This document shows, in pieces, positions 22,279 through 31,959 of a DNA stretch of 64,000 nucleotides. This stretch comes from Pisolithus tinctorius. Its lineage: Eukaryota; Basidiomycota; Agaricomycetes; Boletales; Pisolithaceae. The translations under genes were made by a program, and so were the position numbers. The stretch covers positions 372,001 through 436,000 of the forward strand of contig JANFAH010000048.1 in assembly GCA_024663395.1 (NCBI GenBank). Direction: 5' to 3'. The notes under the pieces are model-generated. The model did no database searches. It saw only the letters and a program-made list of their open reading frames with translations, and was not told where the DNA came from. Position 1 is the first letter of the stretch. The number at the start of each line of letters is the position of its first letter.

Positions 22279-23652
22279 ATGCTCGGCCTCAAGATTCCGT
22301 GTCGAGGCTCGCCCGAAGCACCGAGCTTCTCTGGGCGCCCCGAGGACCTTCGATGCTATTTTGATGACATAATCGACTTCTGTGATAGATTCGGCCTCTC
22401 GGACGGGCTCGCGCGCATCAAATTTGCGCTCAAATATGCGCCTTTTGAGTCAGCGGACCTCTGGTCCCACCTCGTGGAGAGTAGCAATGGAGATTGGGCT
22501 CGTTTTACCTTGGAGGTCACTCAGCAGTATCCGGAATTACAGGAGGTCGCTCGAAACAAGTTCTACAAGCTTCGCAAGGTGCTCGCAAGCTCAGACACCA
22601 TCTCGATATCATCCCTGGGCGAATATTATCGCATTTTTCGTCGCTTTTCGCTGTCTCTCGAGAAGGAACATGGGCCGCAACCCCACCTAACATCCGTCTT
22701 CTTTTATGGATTCCCGCCTGAGTTCAGACAAGAGCTTCTTGAGTTTCATGACCCACCGGCTCAAACCTTTACTCTACCTAGTCTTATAGCTGCAGCAGGA
22801 CGGGTTCTTGCACTCGGCAATGGCCTCTGGAAGAGCTGCAAGGTCAACAGTTCATGCGCGCAGCCATCACATGCCTCGGACAGCCACGCACCCCGCCATT
22901 CATATTCGTTTTGCTTTTTCTGTGGACTCTCGGGGCATATTCGGGCAGGTTGCCATTCGTTCAAGTCGTATTTAGCTTCGGGAAAGTGTCTACTCATAAA
23001 CGGCCGCGTTGTTCTACCTACAGGACTGGAAATACCATGCGAAGTTGCCGGACGAACTCTACGAGACCGTCTCGACAACTGGTCTTCGTTGACAAGCCAG
23101 TTCGAGACTCGTAGGGGCTCATCGCTTGCTCGCTCGCTTCCACCCACAGCCGCACCCTCTCGAAGCATGTTCGACACACCATCGCGTGTACCCGCTCGAA
23201 CGAGCATCATGTCTACTCGGTCCCTACCTACTCTCCAGCCCGAGCCAGTAGTACCTGACCCACCAGCCGTTCAGTCTCATCGCTCGTCAGCTGAGCGCTC
23301 TTGTAGCTCACCACATGCACAGCCACAGTCGAGGTGGCCATGTGGCCGAGGCCAGTTGCCCTCGCGTCCTCGTTCACGCTCGCGCTCGCAGACTCGAATG
23401 GGTTCGTACACACGTTCGAAAGATGATTTCATACCAGTCCAGTTGTATGCCCGCAGCTTGAAGCAGCGTCACGCTCGAAGGCGCTCATGTTCATATTCGA
23501 CCAATAGCTCACCCCCTTCTTCCTCGTCATCGTCATCCTCACGCTCGCGCTCTCGTTCACGTTCAAGGAGGGTGCATTCGTACATCCATTCCAAACCGAA
23601 GCGGTTGCGCAGCCACAGTCGCACGCCCCGGCGCTCTCGAAGAGCGCGTTGA
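22279..23652 (+). CDS. Gag of composite C, first copy (zinc knuckle, SR-rich tail)
   Basis: 457 codons from ATG 22279 (first in frame, context AAGTCATGC), intact. The N-terminal 200 residues form a retrotransposon Gag domain rich in aromatic and acidic residues (YFDDIIDFCDRFGL, FYGFPPEFRQELL). A CX2CX4HX4C zinc knuckle (CFFCGLSGHIRAGC) follows at about residues 212-225. The last 100 residues are dominated by Ser-Arg dipeptides, like an RS domain that binds RNA. There is no protease active site and no pol downstream, so particles would need enzymes from another element. GC content and CpG density are high, unlike element A, which suggests a young copy. Confidence 0.85.
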   Translation: MLGLKIPCRGSPEAPSFSGRPEDLRCYFDDIIDFCDRFGLSDGLARIKFALKYAPFESADLWSHLVESSNGDWARFTLEVTQQYPELQEVARNKFYKLRKVLASSDTISISSLGEYYRIFRRFSLSLEKEHGPQPHLTSVFFYGFPPEFRQELLEFHDPPAQTFTLPSLIAAAGRVLALGNGLWKSCKVNSSCAQPSHASDSHAPRHSYSFCFFCGLSGHIRAGCHSFKSYLASGKCLLINGRVVLPTGLEIPCEVAGRTLRDRLDNWSSLTSQFETRRGSSLARSLPPTAAPSRSMFDTPSRVPARTSIMSTRSLPTLQPEPVVPDPPAVQSHRSSAERSCSSPHAQPQSRWPCGRGQLPSRPRSRSRSQTRMGSYTRSKDDFIPVQLYARSLKQRHARRRSCSYSTNSSPPSSSSSSSSRSRSRSRSRRVHSYIHSKPKRLRSHSRTPRRSRRAR

Positions 23653-23989
23653 TGCTGCATGTCGCACAAATTCCGTTATGTTGTTTTTACTTCTTTTGCT
23701 TATGGATCTTACAGTATCTAGTATGGATCTACCTGCGTCGTAATGCGGAATTTTTGGTACATTAGATATGTTTGAATTTTCTTGTTTTTGCCCTTCGTCT
23801 TTTACCCCCCAGGCTCGAGTTCCCCACAGAACACTGAGTAGCATTGCACCTAGCACCTCCCCGCGCTCTACATGACACCTCCCATCCGCGGATACAGTTC
23901 TGACGAAATTACTGCCGACACCGCTCGTCGCTTGTCAAGACAAATGCTGCCTCCCTCGTACCGAGCGCATACCGAGCGTGTATCTCGCT

Positions 23990-24960
23990 CGTTATCACGC
24001 CGTGCCTCTCGCTTTTTGGCAGGCTCGTTCTACTCGACGTTAGCCCTCTGTTGGTACCAAGATCGCTTGCAGGCACCCAGCCGTTGAGGAGATATTCGTG
24101 TTTTTGTGGATAGGTCCATTCTCAGGGTCCTGTAGTCGTATCTCGCTCGTTTCAGCGTCATGCCTCTCGCTTTTCCGCGGACTGGTACTACTCGACCAGA
24201 GCTTTCCAGAGAGCCCAAGAATGTTCCAGCGCGCTCAGTGGTTCTGGAGTTATTTCGCATTTTTGGCGCATGAGGTCTTCTGACTGTAACTCGCGCGAAT
24301 TTGTGCCGCGTCTCTCGCCTTTTGGAATGCAGGTACTACTCGACGAGACCTTTCCAGGGATACCAAGAATGTTTTGGCGCGCGCAGCGGTTTCGGAGGTA
24401 TTCGCATTTTTGTGAGAAGGTCACCTCGAGGTCTTGCCGCAGTAGCTCGCACAGTTCTGCGCCGTTCCTCTCTCTTTTCGGGTCGTTCATCCCTCTCGTT
24501 GAGCCCTTCCTGGGGACACATGCTTTGTAAAATTCCGCACAACCGTTGTCGAGATATCAGCATTTTCGTATCCAGAGGGCTTCGAGCCAGTTTTGCGTAT
24601 AGCTCGGGATCGGCTGATCCAATCGGCTTATCTCCTCGTTCTCCCTGTTCGTCTATGGGTCCTCTACCGTCTCCCGGAGTTTCGTGTTGATTGTCCCAGC
24701 CGTTGTTGTGCGAGTTGACCCCTTCTCCCCTCCCTCGAAGTCCTCTCGTCGTATCTTGCGCACTCGGGCACCATTCCTCTCGCTTTTCTGGAAGTCCATT
24801 CCCCTTGCGTAGCCCTTTCTGGGGACGCCTCTTCTGTCAAATTCCGCACAGCTATCGTCGAGATATGCCCGTTTTCGTGGTTAGAGACACTTTCAGACAA
24901 CTCCTTGGTTATCTCACTCGTTTCTCGACCGGATCTCTCGCTTTTCAGGATCCTGATGCT
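23990..24960 (+). repeat. Degenerate ~155-bp tandem repeat array, first copy
   Basis: Between gag and the next LTR, the core CTCGCTTTT or a close variant recurs near 24007, 24165, 24313, 24467, 24778 and 24938 (a weaker unit near 24630), a spacing of 148-163 bp. Each unit also has a GAGATATTCGCATTTTTGTG-like box. Long open frames through the array are a by-product of the repeat and show no domain. Confidence 0.7.
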
Positions 24961-25283
24961 ACTATTCGACAGCTTCAGAATGGTAGCTTTTCCATCATCG
25001 TCACTGCAGAACTCGTGGCTACATTTGGTTTTTGGTGGATGAGGATACCTTTGGGCGGTTTTGTGGATATCTCAGGATCGGGCGCGTGGATTCTCTCCTT
25101 TCATTTTGCAAGGTCCTCGCTGCATTCCCTTCTGTCATCATATCTTGTATCGCGGCATTCCGAGCACCCATTTTTCGTCAACGAGTCATTGTCTCGCCTC
25201 CTCCCTCGTGACCATGGATTATTGTGTAGTCAAGCCACCTTCGGGTTGAGTGGGGACAGTCAAGATCTCGAGTACCCCTGGGA

Positions 25284-25640
25284 TGTAGGGAATGTAATTT
25301 CCCTACTGGGGGAATTGTTTTATTTTGTTCATTTTATTTAGTTTTGATTCTAGGAGTTTTTTCTGCTAGTGGTACTTAGAATTTCGCATTTTGGTCGCTT
25401 AGTCAGCACTACCTAGTACTGGATGTAGTTAGTCTTCCTTAAAAACAATAGACGAGTTACCCTAAGACGAGAGACGAAATTGAGCAGGTCGTTTCCCTGC
25501 ACCCAGACAGCCTTAGAAGCCATCTGACGACTCCCAGGATCCCTGCACAGGCTATAGAAGCCCCTTTGGCTTACTCACTCCCTTCAGACTCTACTGCCTC
25601 AGCTACTTCTACTCATCCATCTTAAATCTCATTTCCTACA
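25284..25640 (+). repeat. LTR 2 (middle LTR) of composite C, diverged subfamily
   Basis: 357 bp with the same ends as LTRs 1 and 3 but many substitutions and small indels. It is closer to the solo LTR at 14049-14404. A primer-binding site (TGGAGCCCACCGCGAGGGG) follows. Confidence 0.9.
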
Positions 25641-25866
25641 ACTGGAGCCCACCGCGAGGGGCTTCTGTCTTAGCCTGGCACCCATCCCAACCTTCCCAGA
25701 TTCAGTTTGGCAGTCTCCAGCTTCGTTTTCACAATTTCCAGGCTTGTTTTAACAGATTTTCGCCTTTCGACCTCATTTTTGCAGTCTCCTCGCTCGCATT
25801 TTCGTGTTTTCCCACTCGCGCACACTCACATATCAAGTACTTGCATTCATATTACCCACAAACTTC

Positions 25867-27252
25867 ATGCTCAGCTTCAAAATTCCGTGCCGAGGCTCGC
25901 CCGAAGCACCGAGCTTCTCTGGGCGCCCCGAGGACCTTCGAAGCTATTTTGATGACATAATCGACTTCTGTGATGGATTTGGCCTCTCGGACAGGCTCGC
26001 GCGCATCAAATTCGCGCTCAAATATGCGCCTTTTGAGTCAGCTGACCTCTGGTCCCACTTCGTCAGTAGTAGCAAAGGAGATTGGGCTCGTTTTACCTTG
26101 GAAATCACTCAGCAGTACCCAGAATTGGACGAAACAAGTCGAAGTCATGCCGCCGAGCTTGCCAGCCTAAAGGTTGGATTTGCGAGTTCAGATGACGTCT
26201 CAATGTCATCCCTAGGGCAATATTATCGCAATTTCCGTCGAATTTCGTTATCTCTCGAGAACCTACTGGGTCCGTTGCCCCACCTGACCAGTATGTTCAA
26301 GTATGGGTTCCCTCCAGAGTTCAGGCGAGAGGTGCTCGAACACCACGATGCATCAGAGTATTCTGTGCTCAGTCTAATGTCTACAGCTAAGGAGGTCCTG
26401 AGGTCGAGCAGCGGCCTCTGGAAGAGCAGCAAGGTCGACAGTTCGCGCGCGCAGCCACCACATGCCTCAGACAATCGTTCCCCCCGTCGTTCATATTCGT
26501 TCTGCTTCTTCTGCGGACTTTCGGGCCATATTCGGGCAGGTTGCCATTCATTCAAGTTGTATTTAGCTTCGGGAAAGTGTCTACTTGTCGACGGCCGCGT
26601 TGTTCTACCTACAGGTCAGGAAATCCCGCGCGAGGTTGCCGGACGGACTCTACGAGACCGTCTCGACAACTGGTCTTCGTTGACAAGCCAGTTCGAGACT
26701 CGTAGGGGCTCGTTGCTCACTTGCTTGCTTTCGCCCACAGCCGCACCCTCTCGAAGCGTGTTCGACACACCATCGCGCGTACCTGCTCGAACGAGCATCG
26801 TGTATCCTCAGACCCTACCTGCTATCCAGCTCGAGCCAGTAGTACCCGACCCGCCAGCTGTTCAGTCTCGTTGCTCGTCAGCCGAGCGCTCTTGTAGCTC
26901 ACCGCATGCGCAGCCACAGTCGAGGTGGCCATGTGGCCGAGGCCGATCGCCCTCGCGTCCTCGTTCACGCTCGCGCTCACAGACTCGAACGGGTTCATAC
27001 ACACGTTCGAAAGATGATTTCATACCAGTCCAATCGTATGCCTGCAGCTTGAAGCAGCGTCGCGCTCGAAGGCGCTCATGTTCATGTTCGACTAGTAGCT
27101 CACCCCCTTCTTCCTTGTTGTCATCATCATCCTCACGCTCGCGCTCTCGCTCTCGCTCACACTCGAGGAAGGTGACCTCATACATCCGTTCCAAGCAGAA
27201 GCGGTCACGCAGCCGCAGTCGTGCACCCCGGCGCTCTCGAAGAGCGCGTTAA
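25867..27252 (+). CDS. Gag of composite C, second copy
   Basis: 461 codons from ATG 25867, the start aligned with the first copy (MLSFKIPCRGSPE against MLGLKIPCRGSPE). An upstream in-frame non-ATG extension is not needed. Same plan as the first copy: Gag domain, zinc knuckle CFFCGLSGHIRAGC, and Ser-Arg-rich tail ending RRSRRAR. The two proteins are near-identical in the N-terminus and tail. They differ strongly around residues 90-185, so they are different subtypes rather than a recent duplicate. The frame is intact, with no protease or pol. Confidence 0.85.
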   Translation: MLSFKIPCRGSPEAPSFSGRPEDLRSYFDDIIDFCDGFGLSDRLARIKFALKYAPFESADLWSHFVSSSKGDWARFTLEITQQYPELDETSRSHAAELASLKVGFASSDDVSMSSLGQYYRNFRRISLSLENLLGPLPHLTSMFKYGFPPEFRREVLEHHDASEYSVLSLMSTAKEVLRSSSGLWKSSKVDSSRAQPPHASDNRSPRRSYSFCFFCGLSGHIRAGCHSFKLYLASGKCLLVDGRVVLPTGQEIPREVAGRTLRDRLDNWSSLTSQFETRRGSLLTCLLSPTAAPSRSVFDTPSRVPARTSIVYPQTLPAIQLEPVVPDPPAVQSRCSSAERSCSSPHAQPQSRWPCGRGRSPSRPRSRSRSQTRTGSYTRSKDDFIPVQSYACSLKQRRARRRSCSCSTSSSPPSSLLSSSSSRSRSRSRSHSRKVTSYIRSKQKRSRSRSRAPRRSRRAR

Positions 27253-27589
27253 CGCTGCGTGTTGCACGAATTCCGTTATGTTGTTTTTTACTTCTTTTGC
27301 TTATGGATCTTACAGTATCTAGTATGGATCTACCTACATCGTAATGCGGAATTTTTGGTACATTAGATATGTTTGAATTTTCTTGTTTTGCCCTTCATCT
27401 TTTACCCCCCAGGCTCGAGTTCCCTGCAGAACGCCATTTCGCGGCGCACCTAGCGCCTTCCCGCGCTCTACACAACACCTCACATCCACGGATACAGTTC
27501 TGATGAAATTACTGCCAACACCGCTCGTCGCTTGTCAAGATAAATGCTACCTCCCTTGTACCAAGCGCGTACCAAGCGCGTATCTCGCT

Positions 27590-28720
27590 CGTTATCGCGC
27601 CGTGCCTCTCGCTTTTTGGCAGGCTCGTACTACTCGACGTTAGCTCTCTGTTGGTACCAAGCTCGCTTGCATGTGCCCAGCCATTAAGGAGATATTCGCA
27701 TTTTTGTGGATAGGTCCATTCTCAGGGTCCTGTGGTCGTATCTCACTCGTTTTCGCGTCGCGCCTCTCGCTTTTTGGGAGGATTGTAGTCCATGACGAAT
27801 GCTCCATGTTGATATCTGGGTTGTTCTGATAGGTCCAGTAGCTCCAGAGATATTTGCGTTTTTGTGCGAAGGCCATCCTCAAGGTCATGCTGCAGTAGCT
27901 TGCGCAGTTCTGCGCCGTTCCTCTCGCTTTCCGGGTCGTTCATCCCTCTCGCTGAACCCTTCCTGGGGACACCTGCTTTGTAAAATTCCGCGCAACCGTT
28001 GTCGAGATATCAGCATTTTCGTATCCAGAGGGCTTCGAGCCAGTTTCGCGTATAACTCGGGATCGGCTGGTCCAATCGGCGTGTTTCCTCGTTCTCCGTG
28101 TTCGTCTGCAAATCCTCTACCGTCTCCCGGAGTTTCGTGTTGATCGTCCCAGCCGTTGTCGTGCAAGTCAAGCCCTTCTCCCCACCCTCGAAGTCCTCTC
28201 GTCGTATCTCGCGCACTCGGGCACCGTTCCTCTCGCTTTTCTGGCAGTCCATTCCCCTCGCATAGCCCTCTCTGGGGACACTACTTTTGTCAAATTCCAC
28301 GCAGCCGTCGTCGAGATACACTCATTTTTGTGGTTTGAGGTGCTTTTGGACAACTTTGCGGATATCTCAGGCCCGCGTAGACAGATTCCCTCCATCTCTT
28401 TTTCAGCGTGTTCGCTATGTTCCCCTCCATCGTTACTGGCAGTTTCGCCGCATCCCGAGCGTCCGTCGTTGGTCTGCAGTGTTCCCTTTTCAGTCAACAA
28501 CGCTGTATGCATGATAACTCGCCCATTTCACCGCCGGACCTCTCGCTTTTCGGGAACTTTGTACTACTCGTCGAGGGCTTTCTGACGGTATATCATACAT
28601 CGCTCTCGCTGCTGCCGTTGTGGAGATACACGCCATTTTTGTTGTTGCAGACACCTTAGGACGACTCTGCGAGTATCTTGCCCGTTTCTCGACCGGATCT
28701 CTCGCTTTTCGGGATCCTGA
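27590..28720 (+). repeat. Degenerate ~155-bp tandem repeat array, second copy
   Basis: The CTCGCTTT core recurs near 27607, 27764, 27922, 28231, 28541 and 28698. The gaps are 155-158 bp or twice that, implying eight units of which two lack a clear core. Parts are nearly identical to the first array (for example GATATCAGCATTTTCGTATC). Confidence 0.7.
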
Positions 28721-29047
28721 TGCTACTGTTCGATAGCTTCAGAACGGTACCTTTTCCGTCGTCGTCGCTGCGGAACTCATGGCTATGTTTGGTTTTTGGT
28801 GAATGAGGATACCTTTGGGCGGTTTTGTGGATATCTCAGGATCGGGCGCGTGGATTCTCTCCTCTCATTTTGCAAGGTCCTGGCTGCATTCCCTTCTGTC
28901 ATCATATCATGTATCGCGGCATTCCGAGCACCCATTTTTCGTCAACGAGTCGTTGTCTCGCCTCTTCCCTCGTGACCATGGATTATTGTGTAGTCAAGCC
29001 GCCTTCGTGTTGACTGGGGACAGTCAAGATCTTGAGTACCCCTGGGA

Positions 29048-29406
29048 TGTAGGGAATGTAATTTCCCTACTGGGGGAATTGTTTTATTTTGATGATTTTG
29101 CTTTATTTTTGTTCTAGCTATCCCTCCGCTACTTGTTCTTAGAATTTCGCATTTTTGTTGCTTAGTCAGCACTACCTAGTACTGGATGTAGTTACTTTTT
29201 TTTTAAAAAGAATAGACCAGTTACCAGAGACAAGAGACGAGTTCAAGCAGGTCGTTTCCCTGCACCCAGACAACCCTAGAAGCCTTCAGACAACTATCAG
29301 GATCCTTGCCCAGGTTATAGAAGCCCCTTTGGCTTACTCACTCCCCTCAGATATCCCTGCTCTCCCCAGCTACTTCTACTCCCTCATAAGTTCTGTTTTT
29401 CCTACA
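29048..29406 (+). repeat. LTR 3 of composite C
   Basis: 359 bp, nearly identical to LTR 1. It is preceded by the same pre-LTR sequence as LTR 2 (GAGTACCCCTGGGA), the likely polypurine-tract region. It is followed by CTGG, which pairs with CCGG left of LTR 1. Confidence 0.92.
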
Positions 29407-30207
29407 CTGGTTAGACCGGAGTTAAGGCTGGAGGTCAGGGGCTAAGTCTGGAGGACCGGACTTAAGGCCGGGGGCGTGGGAACAAGACCGGTAGCATGGG
29501 AAACCGACTGGTCTTGGGGTGCGCACAGGGGGAAGCCAGTCTGGGGTTGGATCTACCTCCCTTGGTCTCAGCTTATGTGCTGTACCCTTATGCAAGCCAG
29601 GGAGAGGTCCAGGACAGGGGCCAGGGACAGCTTAAGGCTTGGCCTTAGCTATAGAGTAGTCTCGGGGTGTAGTATGGAGTTGAGGGTAATACTAAGTTGA
29701 TATTCTGACTGAGGGTGCTACGAAGTATGTACAGGGGTTAAATACATGAGGCCGGTCTGGAGTAAAGAACATGAAGCTGGACTTGTTGATAAGCTATTAG
29801 AAAGATGATTAGCAAGAGGAGGACAGCCATAGTGGCTGTGCCAAGGCTAATAGCTAAAGTCCGGGTGACCGGCATACTGGGGTCAGACACAGGATTTGTA
29901 CAGTAAGCAAACTCAGATGAATGGGCTAGACTAAATATAGTACAAACAAAGGGAAACAGACCAGAGTTATGTCCGAGTGACCCGGACATAGACCTGGGAG
30001 GACCGGGGTGGAGCAGCACAAGGCTGGGAGGCCGAAACGGACCGGAGATAGGGGTAAAATACCGGACTTGACTTATGCAGGCCGGAGTTGAGTTATCTAG
30101 GGCCGGGATTGGGTTTTCTAGGCTGGACTAGGACCGGAGTTGACCGGAGTTAGGGGCTAGGGGTCCAGACTGGGCTGAGTCCGAGTCCAAGAGTCATGGA
30201 TATGACA

Positions 30208-31077
30208 CTCGAAGAGACCCACCAGGTTATTTGCGATAAGCCCAGCGATGTCGATCAAGTGCTCAAGCTTGTCTTCCAAGCCCAACAATGCTGCCACACC
30301 AGGCCCCCTCAGTCTGCTCCCACTGGTCTTGCCTTCATCAACATCCAGCACCTCCAGCAGCTTGTCAACGGCCTTCACCTTCTTCTTACTTGGCCCAGGC
30401 TCAGGCATTTCATCATTGGCCTTCCTCTTTTTCCCCTTGTTGGCTTTTGGAGCAGCCTTAGGAGTGGCCTTGGCATCCTTCCCGTCTCCCAGCCACTGGC
30501 ACTTGCCTTTGGATTGGTTGCAGTGCATGCAGGCAACCCTTTTCTTGTTGCTGTCTACATGGAACTTGCAGACAACCTGCACCCAAGTGCAATGGGTGCA
30601 GCTAGAGGGTGTTAGATGAAAAGAGCACAGGTGGTAGAGAAATACTCACCTGGGGTCCATCACCACCCTCTTCACTTCACCCCCAGCCTCACCACTAGTG
30701 CCCCCAGTGCCAGCCTCATCACTCTTACCAGCCTTGGCCTTGCACTTGTGCTCGGCCTCCCACCTCTCCTCCTCTTCATGCACTCTCCTCTCCTCAGCCT
30801 CCTGTGCTGCCTTCTCGGCCTTGGCCTTCTCCCTCTCAGCCCTCTTGGCCTCAATCCACTCCCTCTCCACTCTCTCAGCCTCCAGTCATGCCTGCTCTTC
30901 CTGCCGGGCTTGCTCTGCTGCCTTTCGCCTCTTCCTTTCCTTCAACTTGGCCTTCATCACTTCCTCCTCATTGTCAGTGTCATATCGAATGGCATCATCT
31001 GACACCTGGGTCCAGTCAATGACAACCCAGCCTTCATCATTCTTGTCTGTCACTGTGATCGGCCTCGATTCAGACAT
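30208..31077 (-). pseudogene. Zn2Cys6-like protein gene, 5' part
   Basis: Exon 1 runs from ATG 31077 to 30650 and exon 2 from 30601 to 30208, with a 48-nt intron (GTGAGT...CTAG). Exon 1 opens MSESRPITVTDKNDEGW and becomes a long Lys/Glu/Arg coiled coil. An in-frame TGA at 30886-30888 sits where Arg is expected. Exon 2 encodes CTHCTWVQVVC, 12 residues, then CMHCNQSKGKC, which is the CX2CX6C-X12-CX2CX6C spacing of a fungal Zn2Cys6 DNA-binding cluster. A basic stretch (KGKKRK, PSKKKVK) and a helical region follow. The gene is then interrupted after Leu-Phe-Glu by the family-B LTR and resumes at 21589. I associate this family with many copies in ectomycorrhizal Boletales, from memory. Function unknown. 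Confidence 0.72.
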
Positions 31078-31214
31078 GATGGTTAGGATGAGGAAGAAAG
31101 ATGCAAAGGGCTTAGCAAGCCACAAGTATCATTTTTTCAAACTCAGCTGATTTTCAGACTCAGCCTACCACCCTCACAGGGGTCTCATGGGTTTGACCCC
31201 TAAGAGGGGGATAC

Positions 31215-31738
31215 TGTCATAGTCATGCCTCGACCCTGGCTGGACTCAGCCTTGCACTCATCCAGTCTGGCCTCAGCCTCACCTGTCCTCTATCCCCAGA
31301 TGTCCTAGCATGGTAGACACTGCTTTGCAGTGTCTGTCACTCCAGTTAAGTCCTGCCCAGTCCTGTCCCCAGTCCACCTGTCCTGGTCTCCATTGTCTTT
31401 GTCATACCTTACTAATACTTGTCTTACCAATCACCTTAGCAATCTTTGCAAGACTGGCATTACCGGTCTCCATACTATAGATACTCTAGTATATAAACTC
31501 ATAGATACTTGGCCTGTACCCCTCAGTCTGAAATCAACTAAGTTATCCTGATAACCCCGCCTCGGCCTCAGACTCAGACTGAGACCCATGCAAGGGAATA
31601 GCACTGTACTCTCAGTCACTAAGTCCAAGCAGTCCAACCATCTGTATCCTCATCTACCCTCTTGATCCCAACCCCTCAGCCTCACGCCCACTTTGGTCTC
31701 CGGTCCAGCCTCAACCTGGACAATCCCCAAACTTAACA
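31215..31738 (+). repeat. LTR of family D with preceding polypurine tract
   Basis: About 524 bp, TGTCATAGTCATGCC...ACTTAACA, related to the LTR at 20776-21349. AAGAGGGGGA lies just before it (31203-31212), the expected polypurine tract of a 3' LTR. The sequence further left is the antisense Zn2Cys6-like gene, with no pol. Confidence 0.6.
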
Positions 31739-31959
31739 GTGTACTGTTACAGTCTGTAGCTTCCAACAGTAGTATTCCAGACCATTTCCTAAATACCTTC
31801 CATGTAAATGATAGATAGTGTTGTGCTGTAAAATATCTTCGATGATCTTTCTCCTGAGCTGCCTCATCACATTCTGAGCTGAAGATCTGCACATGATTGC
31901 TTTACATGTGTTACAGTTCACCACTTTCCCTTCAATTTTCCTCCCAAGTCTGCCTTGAA

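Larger units (their letters stand above)
21695..29406 (+). mobile_element. Composite non-autonomous LTR element C: LTR-gag-LTR-gag-LTR
   Basis: Three LTRs in direct orientation (21695-22053, 25284-25640, 29048-29406) enclose two internal regions of about 3.2 and 3.4 kb. Each internal region has a primer-binding site, one gag gene and a 3' array of degenerate tandem repeats of about 155 bp. There is no protease, RT or integrase. The outer LTRs differ at only two positions, whereas the middle LTR is clearly diverged. A single 4-bp target duplication (CCGG/CTGG) flanks the whole unit, so it appears to have integrated as one piece. Confidence 0.85.
21590..30207 (-). repeat. Solo LTR of family B in reverse orientation, split by composite C
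   Basis: The left part (21590-21694) and right part (29407-30207) together are the reverse complement of the LTR at 19706-20607. Outer flanks give TCGAG/TTGAG on the gene strand, a 5-bp duplication with one CpG transition. The gap between the two parts is the 7.7-kb composite element C. Confidence 0.88.

Noticed and set aside
24690..25341. A 216-codon plus-strand frame and many others through the 155-bp arrays
   Set aside because: Open frames arise from the repeat itself, overlap in both strands, run into the LTR and have no domain.
23469..27194. Minus-strand Glu/Arg repeat frames opposite the gag tails
   Set aside because: They are the antisense of the Ser-Arg codons, a compositional effect.
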